Source: an uncultured Clostridium sp.
GTDB taxonomy: Bacteria; Bacillota; Clostridia; Clostridiales; Clostridiaceae
Direction of reading: 5' to 3'
DNA length: 64,000 nt
Assembly: GCA_937927335.1 (NCBI GenBank)
Contig: CALBDU010000024.1
Span: forward strand, 52,006 to 116,005
Shown here: one piece after another, positions 23,708 to 32,947 of the stretch
How the letters are laid out: every line of letters begins with the position of its first letter
Numbering within the stretch: position 1 is the first letter of the stretch
Program-made: the position numbers and the translations under genes
The notes under the pieces: generated by a model
Told to the model about the DNA's origin: nothing
Seen by the model: the letters and a program-made list of their open reading frames with translations, nothing else
The model's database searches: none

Positions 23708-23740
23708 TAATTAAGAAGGAGCATCGCTCCTTCTTAATTA
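23708..23740 (-). terminator. Strong terminator overlapping a stop codon
   Basis: A perfect 15-bp stem (23708-23722 and 23726-23740) with a three-base loop. The TAA stop of the rubrerythrin-like gene (23740-23738) is its first three bases. It separates that gene from the sigma factor start 16 bases further on. Confidence 0.8.
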
Positions 23741-24205
23741 TAATAAGCTTCTAAAATATACTACATGGGCTTTTTCTTCGTCAATTATTTTCTCCATTAT
23801 GGTCTTTGCAGCAGGCTCTGTTATTCCTTCGTACATTTTTTCATATACTTTTACAGTAAGCTCTTCTGTACCTACAGCCTGTTCCACTGCTGATTTAAGA
23901 TCCTTAAAGGCATCCTTGTTTTTTTCATTATTATCAAAAACCCTGTTTTCTATAAGTGACTTTAAATATGAAGCCACCTCAGGATCGAACACATATTCAA
24001 CTGAATCACCACTCTTTTCCAGCATGTCATCATACATTTTTGAGAATATTTCCTTGTGTCCCAACTCCTGATCTGCAGCTGCCTGTAAAAAGGCTTTTAC
24101 ATCCCCTGTAGTGTTTTTGGCCCCTTCCAGATAAAATTTTCTTCCTTCATCCTCCATGGCCACGGCTATGCTAAGCATTTCTGCTCCATTAAATGTGTTT
24201 AACAT
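23738..24205 (-). CDS. Rubrerythrin-like ferritin-fold protein
   Basis: 155 residues, four helices with the ferritin-like pattern: AMEDEGRKFY (E near 18-20), DQELGHKEIF (ExxH near 47-50), EELTVKVYEKM and DEEKAHVVYF (ExxH near 144-147). No rubredoxin domain. Probably binds a diiron site and acts in peroxide defence, as the other members do. Confidence 0.82.
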   Translation of the reverse strand: MLNTFNGAEMLSIAVAMEDEGRKFYLEGAKNTTGDVKAFLQAAADQELGHKEIFSKMYDDMLEKSGDSVEYVFDPEVASYLKSLIENRVFDNNEKNKDAFKDLKSAVEQAVGTEELTVKVYEKMYEGITEPAAKTIMEKIIDEEKAHVVYFRSLL

Positions 24206-24266
24206 TATATCCCATCCCTTCTATTACTTATTATGAATATTATAACACAAGTAATTTTCATGTCAC

Positions 24267-24989
24267 CTATAAAGGTTTAAATATTCTCATCCTGTAAGCA
24301 TTCATAGCAGTATATCCCAGTTTTTCCATAAGCCTGTAGTTAGCAATGGCTCCCACCGGCGCTCCTATTATCGGCACCAGCTGAAGCATTTTAGCCAGGT
24401 CTATATAATCCCTGTATTCCTGCTGGAAGCTGCGCCAGTCGAAAGCCTCCATGTTTTCAGGCAAGGTTTTGGCGTAGCTGTCCCAGTTAGCTATTTTATC
24501 AAAGACCTCCAGTCTTTTTTTGTCGCTGGAAAAAGCAAGCTCAAATATGTGTAGAATATACAGACGTTCCTTATAGCTGTGTATATTGAAACCATAAGCA
24601 TTGGCTGTCTGGAAAAGAAATTTAAGTTTAAGGCTGAGCAGTATAGGGAAATCTGCCATTCCTATTACAAAGCCTCCTGCACCGGTACCTGCCCCGGAAA
24701 TCACTGCAGTGCTTTTAAATGCCTTTATATTTTTCCTTACAATATTTTCACGCTGCTCAAGACTGCCGCTGCCTTTTTCTATGCTGGTGGTTAACACAGA
24801 CCCTGTTATAACAAGCTTCACCATATTTTTAATCACATCTGTAATAGCCTTTTGAGCCCTTTCAGGCATTAGAGAGCTGATTTTATTCTGTACTGCCTTC
24901 GATACAATTCCCATGGAGGAAGGCTCCTCCTGCATTTTCCTTTTCCACTGGAGCATCTCCTCCAATGCTTTATTCTCGTAGCTGTTCAT
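24267..24989 (-). CDS. EcsC family protein
   Basis: 240 residues from ATG 24989 (AAAGGA, six bases). Matches the EcsC family: glycine-rich hydrophobic stretch SGAGTGAGGFVIGMADFPILLSLK and C-terminal PIIGAPVGAIANYRLMEKLG. Related proteins associate with an ABC transporter in Bacillus, but no such partner is here and the function is unclear. It follows the lipoprotein gene by 22 bases, ending the three-gene unit that starts with the PstS-like gene. Confidence 0.85.
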   Translation of the reverse strand: MNSYENKALEEMLQWKRKMQEEPSSMGIVSKAVQNKISSLMPERAQKAITDVIKNMVKLVITGSVLTTSIEKGSGSLEQRENIVRKNIKAFKSTAVISGAGTGAGGFVIGMADFPILLSLKLKFLFQTANAYGFNIHSYKERLYILHIFELAFSSDKKRLEVFDKIANWDSYAKTLPENMEAFDWRSFQQEYRDYIDLAKMLQLVPIIGAPVGAIANYRLMEKLGYTAMNAYRMRIFKPL

Positions 24990-25011
24990 TTTGTATCCTT
25001 TCAATTTAGCA

Positions 25012-26472
25012 TTATTTATATAATGCAAGATTATTATATCCGATTTTTTCATAAGGTATATTAAAATAGTTTTGATACTTATTTCTCCCCTGAAGATCCA
25101 GATTAATTGTCACTCCATACTCGTCAAAGAAGAAATTGTCCTGGGAAAGAAGACTCAGGTCCGATTCCTTGAAAGTGTATTCCTGGGACTGTTTATATTC
25201 AGGGGTATTGGCCAGTATCTTTGCAATGGCTGTTTTATAATCAAATCCTGGAATAAAAATATCACTTAGCTTCATGGACTTGTTTTTGTCAAGGTTATAG
25301 TTAAGAAATCTTCTTTGCTCTCCACCACTTCCATTTTCATATTGAGAATCCAGCACCATTATGCTTATATATCCGCCAGCATTCATTACCAGATTCACGT
25401 GATGCCCTATATTTCCATAATAGACCTTCTTAGGGGCAGCTCCAGACCTTTCTTTGAAGCCTTCCACATCCAGAGTACATACCACAAAATCATCCAGAAG
25501 CTTTTTTAACTTTGCATCTTTAATGTTAATAAACTCTCCCTTTTCAACATAAATGCTGCTATTAGAGCTGGATTTTTGTATTACTGCTGTGACTTTGTAC
25601 TCCAGCTGGTTTTGCAGCAGCTTTTTTATGCCGTTCTTTTCAAAGAGGCTTTCCTTCCCCAGATAATATTTATCAAATAAAGCAAGCTCCGGCCCTGCTG
25701 TTTTTAGTGGGATGTAAATGCTACTGGGGTACCCACGGTAAATGAATTCATTATTTTTTTCATCCAGCAGGATTCTTAAGCCTGTTGAATCCATTGAAAA
25801 GCCCTGATCCTTCCGTATACCCTGGAAGGGCCTGCTCATATAATCTGAATCAGGATCATCATAATTATACTTGATAATATAAAGTGAGATATAGTCATTA
25901 ATGAATTTTTCATAGTCAAACCCCTGCTTAAACAGGTCCTTCAGCTCCAGTGTTTTTCCTGTATTTAGGTCATAGCCCCTGGATTTAAGTCTCTGCCAGG
26001 GCTTTGATTCATTTTTTAGTATTAAATCCATATTAGCATAGTATTCTACAAACATCACATTATTATAATTATAGGTAATGTATGCACTGCTGCTTTCATA
26101 ATTTACCTTTGCCTGGCTCAGGTTACTGTCAGCCTTAACCTCTGCCTCCAGATCCTTTAGCAGCTTCTCCATGGTACCCGCCATTTCCTTGTTAAGCTTA
26201 TCCTGAAGATCTTTGTTTTTCATTCCTGAAAGCACTGGATAGGATTTATCTATATTAATATTATCCCTTTTCTCAGTTATCTGTTTCATTGTCTCGGCAG
26301 TGCCGTTGGTTATTAAATATCGTCTGTCACTAAAGGGTATGATATTAATATTTTCCGTCTGCTCATTATCAGATCCGTTGCTGACAGGTGTGGCATCAGG
26401 GCTTGCAGACTTGCAGCCTGCTGCGGAAAACATAAGAATTATAATTACAACTGTGGCTAGCAGCCTCTTCAT
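25012..26472 (-). CDS. Lipoprotein with tandem DUF3298/PdaC-like domains
   Basis: 486 residues. A lipobox SAAGC (Cys about 20) marks a lipoprotein. Two DUF3298-like units each contain 'YNL/DLNTGKxxxLxDLF..GFDY' (about residues 165-185 and 395-415), followed by YYL or FFF-DEYG/DSTG segments. Such extracytoplasmic domains bind or process wall glycans, or sense them (RsiV/PdaC-like). The start overlaps the stop of the PstS-like gene (ATGA, 26472-26469). A related single-unit protein is at 52334-53053. Confidence 0.78.
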   Translation of the reverse strand: MKRLLATVVIIILMFSAAGCKSASPDATPVSNGSDNEQTENINIIPFSDRRYLITNGTAETMKQITEKRDNINIDKSYPVLSGMKNKDLQDKLNKEMAGTMEKLLKDLEAEVKADSNLSQAKVNYESSSAYITYNYNNVMFVEYYANMDLILKNESKPWQRLKSRGYDLNTGKTLELKDLFKQGFDYEKFINDYISLYIIKYNYDDPDSDYMSRPFQGIRKDQGFSMDSTGLRILLDEKNNEFIYRGYPSSIYIPLKTAGPELALFDKYYLGKESLFEKNGIKKLLQNQLEYKVTAVIQKSSSNSSIYVEKGEFINIKDAKLKKLLDDFVVCTLDVEGFKERSGAAPKKVYYGNIGHHVNLVMNAGGYISIMVLDSQYENGSGGEQRRFLNYNLDKNKSMKLSDIFIPGFDYKTAIAKILANTPEYKQSQEYTFKESDLSLLSQDNFFFDEYGVTINLDLQGRNKYQNYFNIPYEKIGYNNLALYK

Positions 26473-27395
26473 TGAGACACCTTCAATGGCACATAACCAC
26501 TGGTCTCAGCCAGTTTTTGTCCCTGGTCGCTCAATATCCACTGAAGCAGCTTTCTGCTGTTTGAATCTGCAGGAGATTTTTTATTTAGTACAGCATAATA
26601 AGCGCTGGTGAATGGATAAGTACCTCCGCTTATGGTTTTGTTGTCCGGCTGAACTCCATTTACCTTAACGAACTTTATGGTTTCCTTATTATACATGGAA
26701 TTAGCGTAATAGTATACCGAATAACCTATTGCTTTGTCAGAATTGTCATAGGAGGCCACCGCTTCAATTAGTCCCTCCATTTCACTTGGTTTTAGCTCCA
26801 TTGGAGCATCAGACATTTTTAATCCCTTCATTACCTGATTTTCCATTATGGTCTGGCTGCCTGAATTTTTAGGCCTTTGATAGGCTATTATTTCTTTATC
26901 AGGCCCCCCTGCTGCTTTCCAGTTCTTTATATTGCCTTGATAAATATCCTGTATCTGCTTTACTGTAAGCTGGTCCACAGGATTTGATTTATTCACAAGG
27001 AAAACAAAGGCCTCCTTAACTATGGGAACAACCTCCAGTTCAACCCCCTTTTCCTTTGCCAGGGAATACTCCTGCTCTGAGGGTTCTGTTACAAATATAA
27101 TATCCGCCTTGCCGTCTATAAGATTCACATAGGCATTATGGGTAGTATTATGCTTAATGAAGCTGCCGGCTTCCTCCTTAGAAAGTGACAAAAGCTCAGC
27201 TGCAATGTTTTCCGACAATGGTATGGTGGCTGTAGATCCGTCCACCTTTGGATAGGTTTCCTTTGTAAAGCTTGGTTTCACTATTTCCTTTTGTGTTTCA
27301 TTTTTTTGAGGAGTACAGGCTGCAAGAAAAAATGCAGCAGTTATACTAACCATCACTGCCATGCAGAGTGATTTATAAAATCTCATTCTTTTCAT
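26469..27395 (-). CDS. PstS-like phosphate-binding lipoprotein
   Basis: 308 residues with lipobox FFLAACT (Cys 27). PBP-like domain of the PstS family: PKVDGSTATIPLS, then QIQDIYQGNIKNWKAAGG, RPKNSGSQTIM (anion-binding GSQT) and PFTSAYYAVLNK. No pstCAB genes follow; instead it overlaps a DUF3298 lipoprotein, so it may act as a sensor or scavenging receptor rather than part of the usual transporter. Confidence 0.85.
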   Translation of the reverse strand: MKRMRFYKSLCMAVMVSITAAFFLAACTPQKNETQKEIVKPSFTKETYPKVDGSTATIPLSENIAAELLSLSKEEAGSFIKHNTTHNAYVNLIDGKADIIFVTEPSEQEYSLAKEKGVELEVVPIVKEAFVFLVNKSNPVDQLTVKQIQDIYQGNIKNWKAAGGPDKEIIAYQRPKNSGSQTIMENQVMKGLKMSDAPMELKPSEMEGLIEAVASYDNSDKAIGYSVYYYANSMYNKETIKFVKVNGVQPDNKTISGGTYPFTSAYYAVLNKKSPADSNSRKLLQWILSDQGQKLAETSGYVPLKVSQ

Positions 27396-27489
27396 AATCC
27401 ATCTCCTCTCTTAATTTAACAATATAACATAATTATAACATAAACCCTTCTGAATATTTATAATTTTCGCACACAACTCCATAAAATAA

Positions 27490-27519
27490 AACCAGGCTGC
27501 ATACATCTTCAGCCTGGTT
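27490..27519 (-). terminator. Terminator of the HAD gene
   Basis: AACCAGGCTG/CAGCCTGGTT perfect 10-bp stem; the minus-strand tail is TTTTATTTTAT. Six bases after the HAD stop codon. Confidence 0.85.
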
Positions 27520-27525
27520 AAAATC

Positions 27526-28185
27526 TTAGCTTTTCAATATAAATTCCTTGAAATCTTCTACTGTTGGGAAGTAGTAATCTGAATTTATCTCCATATATTC
27601 CTTTATGGAAGGTATGATATGGGACCAGCCTGCTGCTGCAAATGCTGTGTTGCAGCTTCTTGCCATGTCAAGTCCCGGCTTGGAATCGTCCAGCACCAGA
27701 ATCTCCCTGCAGTTGAAATTAAATCTCTTCATTATATCAATTATGGGATAGGGGTTTGGTTTTCGTTTTTGCTCCTCAAGCTCCCATCCGAAAATCATAT
27801 CCGGAGCCATATTGCAGTTATGCTGGTAATCCCGTATGATCTGCTGGCTTTCAGAGTGAGAAACAACGCATATTGTCCCCCCTAATTTCCTGTATTCCAC
27901 TACCAATTCAGTAAAACCAGGGTAAAATTCTGGAATTTTGGATTTTGTGTAATCCTTCCATATTTTATATTGATAATCCTGTTCAGCCTTATTGAGCTTC
28001 AATATATCTCTGCAAAGCTCAGAAAAACCAGGATTAAAGCAATAGGAAACAAATTCCTCAAGACTCATGGGCTTCATATTAGGCCGCAAAACCCTCAGTG
28101 CCTCTACAAAGGATGGGTAATGGATATCCGGAGTGCTTTTCACTGCTGTATCGTCATGGTCAAGAATCAAACATGGATACTTCAA
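27526..28185 (-). CDS. HAD-family hydrolase
   Basis: 219 residues. HAD motifs: nucleophile segment ILDHDDT (D9, D11), threonine/serine VVSHS (near 105), Lys in KRKPNP (near 142) and LVLDDSKPGLDMA (near 160). A phosphatase or phosphoglycolate-phosphatase-like enzyme; substrate unknown. The second acidic residue, DDT rather than DGT, is a common variant. Confidence 0.85.
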   Translation of the reverse strand: MKYPCLILDHDDTAVKSTPDIHYPSFVEALRVLRPNMKPMSLEEFVSYCFNPGFSELCRDILKLNKAEQDYQYKIWKDYTKSKIPEFYPGFTELVVEYRKLGGTICVVSHSESQQIIRDYQHNCNMAPDMIFGWELEEQKRKPNPYPIIDIMKRFNFNCREILVLDDSKPGLDMARSCNTAFAAAGWSHIIPSIKEYMEINSDYYFPTVEDFKEFILKS

Positions 28186-28249
28186 TTTTATCTCTCCTTA
28201 TCATAGAAGGTAATTATACAATAATATGTTATCATATTTTTCTTCTAAG

Positions 28250-30712
28250 TTATATATATTTTCCAGTTACTGATTCAGAATTTCCCTTTAAATCCTCCGG
28301 AGTACCCTCTGCAATTATTCTTCCGCCGTAAATTCCGCCTTCCGGTCCCAGATCCACAATCCAATCAGATGACTTGATTACCTGAACGTTATGCTCCACA
28401 ACCACAACAGTACTTCCCGATTCTACAATACTGTTAAGCATAACAATAAAATTTTCCACATCCACAGCATGAAGACCTGCAGTAGGCTCATCTATGAGAT
28501 AAAGATTCCTGCTTCCCCAATTTCCAGTGAGTTCCCTGGCCAGCTTAAGCCTTTGACCTTCGCCGCCGGATAATGTTGTAAGGGTCTGCCCTAGCACAAG
28601 GTATCCCAGGCCAGATTTCTTAAGCAAGGAAAGTATTTTAACAATTTTGGGGTAATCCTCAAATATTGCCAAAGCCTCCTCCACTGACATGTCTAAAATG
28701 TCCTTTATTGAATGTCCTTTATACTTAACCGCCAGCACCTCATCACTGAACCTGCTGCCATTGCAAACGGGACAGGTTACCTCCAAATCCTGAAAAAACA
28801 GCATGTTGCTTGTAACATAACCCAGACCTTCACAATTTTCGCAGCGTCCTTCACGATTGTTGAAGGAAAAGTGACTGCTGGTTATACCTTTTTCCTTTGA
28901 TTCTTTTAATCTTCCGAAAATATTTCTAATTTCAGTGTACACACCAGAATATGTAGCAACATTTGAACGCTTCATTCTGGTCAGGGACCGCTGCTCCACA
29001 GTAATGATGCTTTCAAAGGCTTCTGTGCCGGAAACAACGTTGCTTATAGCCTTTGCGCCTTCCTTTGCCAGCACGTCAAAAATCAGGGTGGACTTTCCAG
29101 ATCCTGAAACTCCTGTAATGCTTATAAGGCAGCCCATAGGCAATTTAACACTGATATTTTTCAAATTGTGGAGACTTGCATTTTTAATACTAATAAAGTC
29201 TCCAGTTCCTTTTCTTAAATGGGCTTCAGTTAAAGACGTTCTCACTGCAACCAGCTCCTTAAGATATTTTCCTGTTACCGAGGAGGATTGCTTCATAAGC
29301 TCCTTAAGTGTGCCCTTCCCTATTATCTCTCCACCAAATGTTCCAGCTCCCGGGCCCATGTCTATTATATAGTCCGCTTCCTTAATAACATCTGCATCGT
29401 GTTCTATTACAATAACTGTATTGCCCATATCCCGAAGTTCCTTAAGGATTCGTATAACTCCAGAGGTGTCTTTTGGATGCAGCCCTAAGGTTGGCTCGTC
29501 CATTATATATATTATTCCTGTCATCACCGAGTCCAGGGCAGCTGCAAGCTTTACCCTTTGTGCCTCACCACCGGAAAGAGTCATGGTCTGCCGGTCCAGA
29601 GACAGGTATCCCAGGCCTGCCTTAATTATCCTGTGAACTTTTGTATTAAGGTCTCTCAGATAGCTCTCAGCAAGAACCTTATCCGTGCCTGCTGCATAAG
29701 CCTGAAGTCTTAAAAGCCAATGCTGCAGCTCATCCAGGGTAAGCCTCGTAAGCTCCGGCAGCCTGGTTCCCAGAACAGTTACACTTCTGCTTAGCTGATT
29801 AAGTCTTTCACCCTGGCATTCAGTACAGGCTTCCGTTTCAAAGTAAAGCTCTGTGAGCCTTGAGTCACCCTCCTTTTCAGATATTCTTCTCCAAAGGGTG
29901 GCATAAACCCCTTCAAACCTTCCTTCCGATACCTTGGCCGGTGGTTTTATTTCAGGAAAAAGAGACATAACTTCATTACTGTCAGTTCCATAAAGAAGAA
30001 TGGATTTTTGACCCTGGTTGAAATGAGAAATGGGAGTGTCTTTTTCAATTGGCACACTGTAATGATTAAAAGCCTTATAAAGTATCTCAATTTGATAGTC
30101 CTTGTATCTATGCTCCCAGAAGTCCACAGCTCCAGATTCCAATGCCAATTCCTGGTGTATTACAGCCTCCTCATTTATTTTCATAACTTTTCCAAGTCCC
30201 TCACAGCATTTGCATGCACCTTCCCTGGTATTATAGGAAAAGTATGTCCTGGTGAGTTTATACATTTTATAGCCGCAATTGCTGCAATACATATATACCT
30301 TAAAATCGTCCCCGGTTTTTTCAACCTCTTCCCTGCATTCAGATGAAATGATTTCACAATGACAATTGGGGCAGATACGTTTATGGAGCTTTTCATATAT
30401 CATCCTGAGGTCAGTGTAGATATTTGTCACAGTTCCAAGGGAGGACCTTGGGTTTCTGTTATATTCATTTTGTGTTATCCGTACCGCAGGAGAGATGTTA
30501 TTTATATATTCCACCTTTGGCTTATGGATGCCCTGATAGCCGATGGCCTCAAGGTACTGTCTCTGGCACTCCTGATAAAGTGTATCTATGGCCAGTGTGG
30601 ATTTCCCTGAGCCGGATATACCCGTAATAACTACTAGCTTCTCTCTTGGAATTTCTATGGATATATTCTTTAAATTGCCTTCCTTTGCTCCTTTTATTAT
30701 TATACTTTTCAA
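28250..30712 (-). CDS. Short UvrA paralog (UvrA2 type)
   Basis: 820 residues, against about 940 for housekeeping UvrA. Two ABC ATPase units: Walker A GISGSGKST (near residue 32) and GVSGSGKST (near 535), two signatures TLSGGEAQR and TLSGGEGQR, with MDEPTLGLH and IDEPTAGLH Walker B. Zinc modules CPNC...CSNCG and CENCEGLG are present. The shortening falls in the first signature/insertion region, which in UvrA carries the UvrB-binding part. Such UvrA2 proteins aid DNA damage or drug tolerance. Confidence 0.9.
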   Translation of the reverse strand: MKSIIIKGAKEGNLKNISIEIPREKLVVITGISGSGKSTLAIDTLYQECQRQYLEAIGYQGIHKPKVEYINNISPAVRITQNEYNRNPRSSLGTVTNIYTDLRMIYEKLHKRICPNCHCEIISSECREEVEKTGDDFKVYMYCSNCGYKMYKLTRTYFSYNTREGACKCCEGLGKVMKINEEAVIHQELALESGAVDFWEHRYKDYQIEILYKAFNHYSVPIEKDTPISHFNQGQKSILLYGTDSNEVMSLFPEIKPPAKVSEGRFEGVYATLWRRISEKEGDSRLTELYFETEACTECQGERLNQLSRSVTVLGTRLPELTRLTLDELQHWLLRLQAYAAGTDKVLAESYLRDLNTKVHRIIKAGLGYLSLDRQTMTLSGGEAQRVKLAAALDSVMTGIIYIMDEPTLGLHPKDTSGVIRILKELRDMGNTVIVIEHDADVIKEADYIIDMGPGAGTFGGEIIGKGTLKELMKQSSSVTGKYLKELVAVRTSLTEAHLRKGTGDFISIKNASLHNLKNISVKLPMGCLISITGVSGSGKSTLIFDVLAKEGAKAISNVVSGTEAFESIITVEQRSLTRMKRSNVATYSGVYTEIRNIFGRLKESKEKGITSSHFSFNNREGRCENCEGLGYVTSNMLFFQDLEVTCPVCNGSRFSDEVLAVKYKGHSIKDILDMSVEEALAIFEDYPKIVKILSLLKKSGLGYLVLGQTLTTLSGGEGQRLKLARELTGNWGSRNLYLIDEPTAGLHAVDVENFIVMLNSIVESGSTVVVVEHNVQVIKSSDWIVDLGPEGGIYGGRIIAEGTPEDLKGNSESVTGKYI

Positions 30713-30754
30713 TTAAACACCCCATTTCAGGCAATATACTATTGCCGCCCGTTA

Positions 30755-31276
30755 TTACTTATAAACTCTTACAGCCATGGTTTTAAACACTGTATATAGC
30801 TCAGTTCCCTTTTCAATTTTCATCTCTTCTAAAGACTTTGCAGTAATAAGCGCCTTCAAAGGGATACCGATATCCACTACTACGGTGGCTGAACTGCCCT
30901 CTTTTACGATATCAGTAACTACCCCCTTGTTCATATTCCTTGCACTGCTGATGAAGGTTCCTTTGCTTAAAATAATATCCTCAGGTCGTATTGAAACCTT
31001 AACAACACCTTCCAGATCCGTGTTTACATGTATGGAAACCTGGCCTAGTAAAGCTGTCTTACCATCCTTTTCATTTTTTATTTCCGCCTCATATATATTT
31101 TCATAGCCCTTTGCCTTAAGAAGGTAATCCTCAAACTGGGTGCCTGATATTCGGATATAACGGCCTATGTGATGGGCTTCAAGCTCCCCTCTTTTTATCA
31201 TTTCATATACAGTACCCTTGGTCAATTTTAACTTTTGGGCAATTTCCTCAGGTTTATACAAAACATCTTCTATCAT
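30755..31276 (-). CDS. HTH-TOBE molybdate-responsive regulator
   Basis: 173 residues. N-terminal excisionase/MerR-like helix-turn-helix (residues 6-50, YKPEEIAQKLKLTKGTVYEMIKRGELEAHHIG cannot be ModE-type winged helix) and a C-terminal TOBE/Mop domain (about 80-173), which in ModE and ModC binds molybdate. It is divergent from modABC and so likely controls molybdate uptake. Direct repeats in the shared region (31364-31430) are its probable sites. Confidence 0.82.
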   Translation of the reverse strand: MIEDVLYKPEEIAQKLKLTKGTVYEMIKRGELEAHHIGRYIRISGTQFEDYLLKAKGYENIYEAEIKNEKDGKTALLGQVSIHVNTDLEGVVKVSIRPEDIILSKGTFISSARNMNKGVVTDIVKEGSSATVVVDIGIPLKALITAKSLEEMKIEKGTELYTVFKTMAVRVYK

Positions 31277-31357
31277 AAATTCACCTGCTTTAACAATTAT
31301 TTATATTCAACATTTTATCATAATTAAATAAAATTTAAAATGTATCAAAGTTATAAA

Positions 31358-31386
31358 TTGACAGGTTTAGTTATTAGTTTTATAAT
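31358..31386 (+). promoter_or_regulatory. Consensus promoter of modABC
   Basis: TTGACA (31358-31363), exactly 17 bases, then TATAAT (31381-31386), 88 bases before the modA start codon. Both hexamers perfect. Confidence 0.85.
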
Positions 31387-31430
31387 TGAATCAGTTATTA
31401 TTATGTTTTGTTAGGTTTAGTTAGGTTTTA
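31364..31430 (+). promoter_or_regulatory. 10-bp direct repeats, candidate binding sites of the HTH-TOBE regulator
   Basis: GGTTTAGTTA at 31364-31373 (in the promoter spacer) and again at 31414-31423, exactly 50 bases apart. The second site is part of TTAGGTTTAG-TTAGGTTTTA (31411-31430). One site blocks RNA polymerase, the other lies in the early transcribed region. Confidence 0.5.
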
Positions 31431-31474
31431 ATGTTAATTAATCTGACACAAATTTATTACAAGGGGGAAATGTA

Positions 31475-32251
31475 ATGAAAAAAAATTTAAGTCTGGTTCT
31501 GGTAATTCTTTGTTTGCTCTTATCCTTCGCAGGGTGCAGCAGCAACACCACGTCAAAGCAGACGACAATTACCGTTGCTGCTGCAGCAAGCTTGAAAAAC
31601 TGCATGGATGACAAATTGATTCCTGCCTTTCAGGCCAAGTATCCCAATATCAAAGTACAGACTACCTATGACAGCTCAGGAAAACTTCAGACACAAATTG
31701 AGCAAGGAGCAAATGTTGACGTATTTTTCTCAGCAGCCATGAAGCAGATGACTGCTTTAACCGACAAGGATCTTGTAACCAAGGATTCAGTTGTTCAACT
31801 TCTTCAAAATAAAATAGTGCTTATAGTTCCATTGAACAGCACAAAAGGAATTGCTTCCTTTACAGATATCACCAAGGCTGATAAAATAGCCTTAGGAGAT
31901 CCTGCCAGCGTACCTGCTGGGCAGTATGCAAAGGATGCCTATACAAAACTGAATATGTGGGACAAGGTATCTGCAAAGGCCAGCCTTGGAACCAACGTTA
32001 CAGAGGTTCTAAACTGGGTTGCAGCAGGCAGTGCTGATGCTGGTGTGGTATATGCCACAGATGCAGCTTCAAACAAAAATGTTAAGGTAGTTGCCGAGGC
32101 ACCTGCTGGTAGTGTTTCAAAGGTTATTTACCCTGTAGGCATAGTAAAGGCTTCAAAGAACCAGGATGCTGCAAAATCCTTTGTGGAATTCCTTAAATCA
32201 GATGAAGCAATAAAAGTGTTTGAATCATATGGCTTTACAGCCAACAAATAG
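31475..32251 (+). CDS. modA: Molybdate ABC transporter, substrate-binding lipoprotein
   Basis: 258 residues. Lipobox SFAGC (Cys 21). PBP fold of ModA: VAAAASLK (oxyanion-binding Ser), DVFFSAAMKQM, LGDPASVPAGQYAK and DAGVVYATDA. Binds molybdate or tungstate outside the membrane and passes it to ModB. First gene of modABC. Confidence 0.95.
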   Translation: MKKNLSLVLVILCLLLSFAGCSSNTTSKQTTITVAAAASLKNCMDDKLIPAFQAKYPNIKVQTTYDSSGKLQTQIEQGANVDVFFSAAMKQMTALTDKDLVTKDSVVQLLQNKIVLIVPLNSTKGIASFTDITKADKIALGDPASVPAGQYAKDAYTKLNMWDKVSAKASLGTNVTEVLNWVAAGSADAGVVYATDAASNKNVKVVAEAPAGSVSKVIYPVGIVKASKNQDAAKSFVEFLKSDEAIKVFESYGFTANK

Positions 32252-32264
32252 GAGAAAATAATTT

Positions 32265-32936
32265 ATGCAGTTGTCACCGATAATAATATCAATGAAAACA
32301 GCATCTGCAGCAATAGCCTTAACATTTTTGTTAGGGCTTTTTGTTGCAAGGTGGATAGTGAAAATGAAATCTGAAAAAGCAAAAATGGTACTGGATGGCA
32401 TCCTAACCCTGCCAATGGTTCTTCCCCCCACTGTAGTAGGTTTTTTCCTGCTGCTTGTTTTCGGGGTAAATATGCCCTTGGGCAAATTTCTGCTGGACTT
32501 TATGGGTGTAAAAATAGTTTTTTCCTGGACCGCCACAGTAATAGCGGCCGTGGTAATTTCCTTTCCCCTTATGTACCGATCTGCCAGAGGCGCCTTTGAG
32601 CAGGTGGATCAAAATCTTGTAATGGCAGCAAGGACGCTGGGTATGTCTGAAAACAGGATTTTTTTCCGTATAATACTGCCATTAGCACTTCCCGGGGTGG
32701 TGGCTGGTGGAATACTTGCCTTTGCAAGAGGTCTTGGCGAATTTGGTGCCACAGCCATGATAGCAGGCAACATAGCAAATAAGACCAGAACTCTTCCTCT
32801 TGCAATTTATGCAGAGGTTGCTGCAGGAAATATGCAGACCGCTTCCTACTATGTTATAATTGTACTGGCAATATCCTTTATAGTTGTAGTTTCAACAAAC
32901 TATTTCGCTATAAAGGAAAGAAAATATTTAAAGTAA
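32265..32936 (+). CDS. modB: Molybdate ABC transporter permease
   Basis: 223 residues, five or six membrane helices. The ABC-permease EAA loop is visible: AARTLGMSENRIFFRIILPLALPGV. It starts 13 bases after modA and ends 11 bases before modC. Typical length for ModB. Confidence 0.94.
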   Translation: MQLSPIIISMKTASAAIALTFLLGLFVARWIVKMKSEKAKMVLDGILTLPMVLPPTVVGFFLLLVFGVNMPLGKFLLDFMGVKIVFSWTATVIAAVVISFPLMYRSARGAFEQVDQNLVMAARTLGMSENRIFFRIILPLALPGVVAGGILAFARGLGEFGATAMIAGNIANKTRTLPLAIYAEVAAGNMQTASYYVIIVLAISFIVVVSTNYFAIKERKYLK

Positions 32937-32947
32937 GGAAGAATTTT

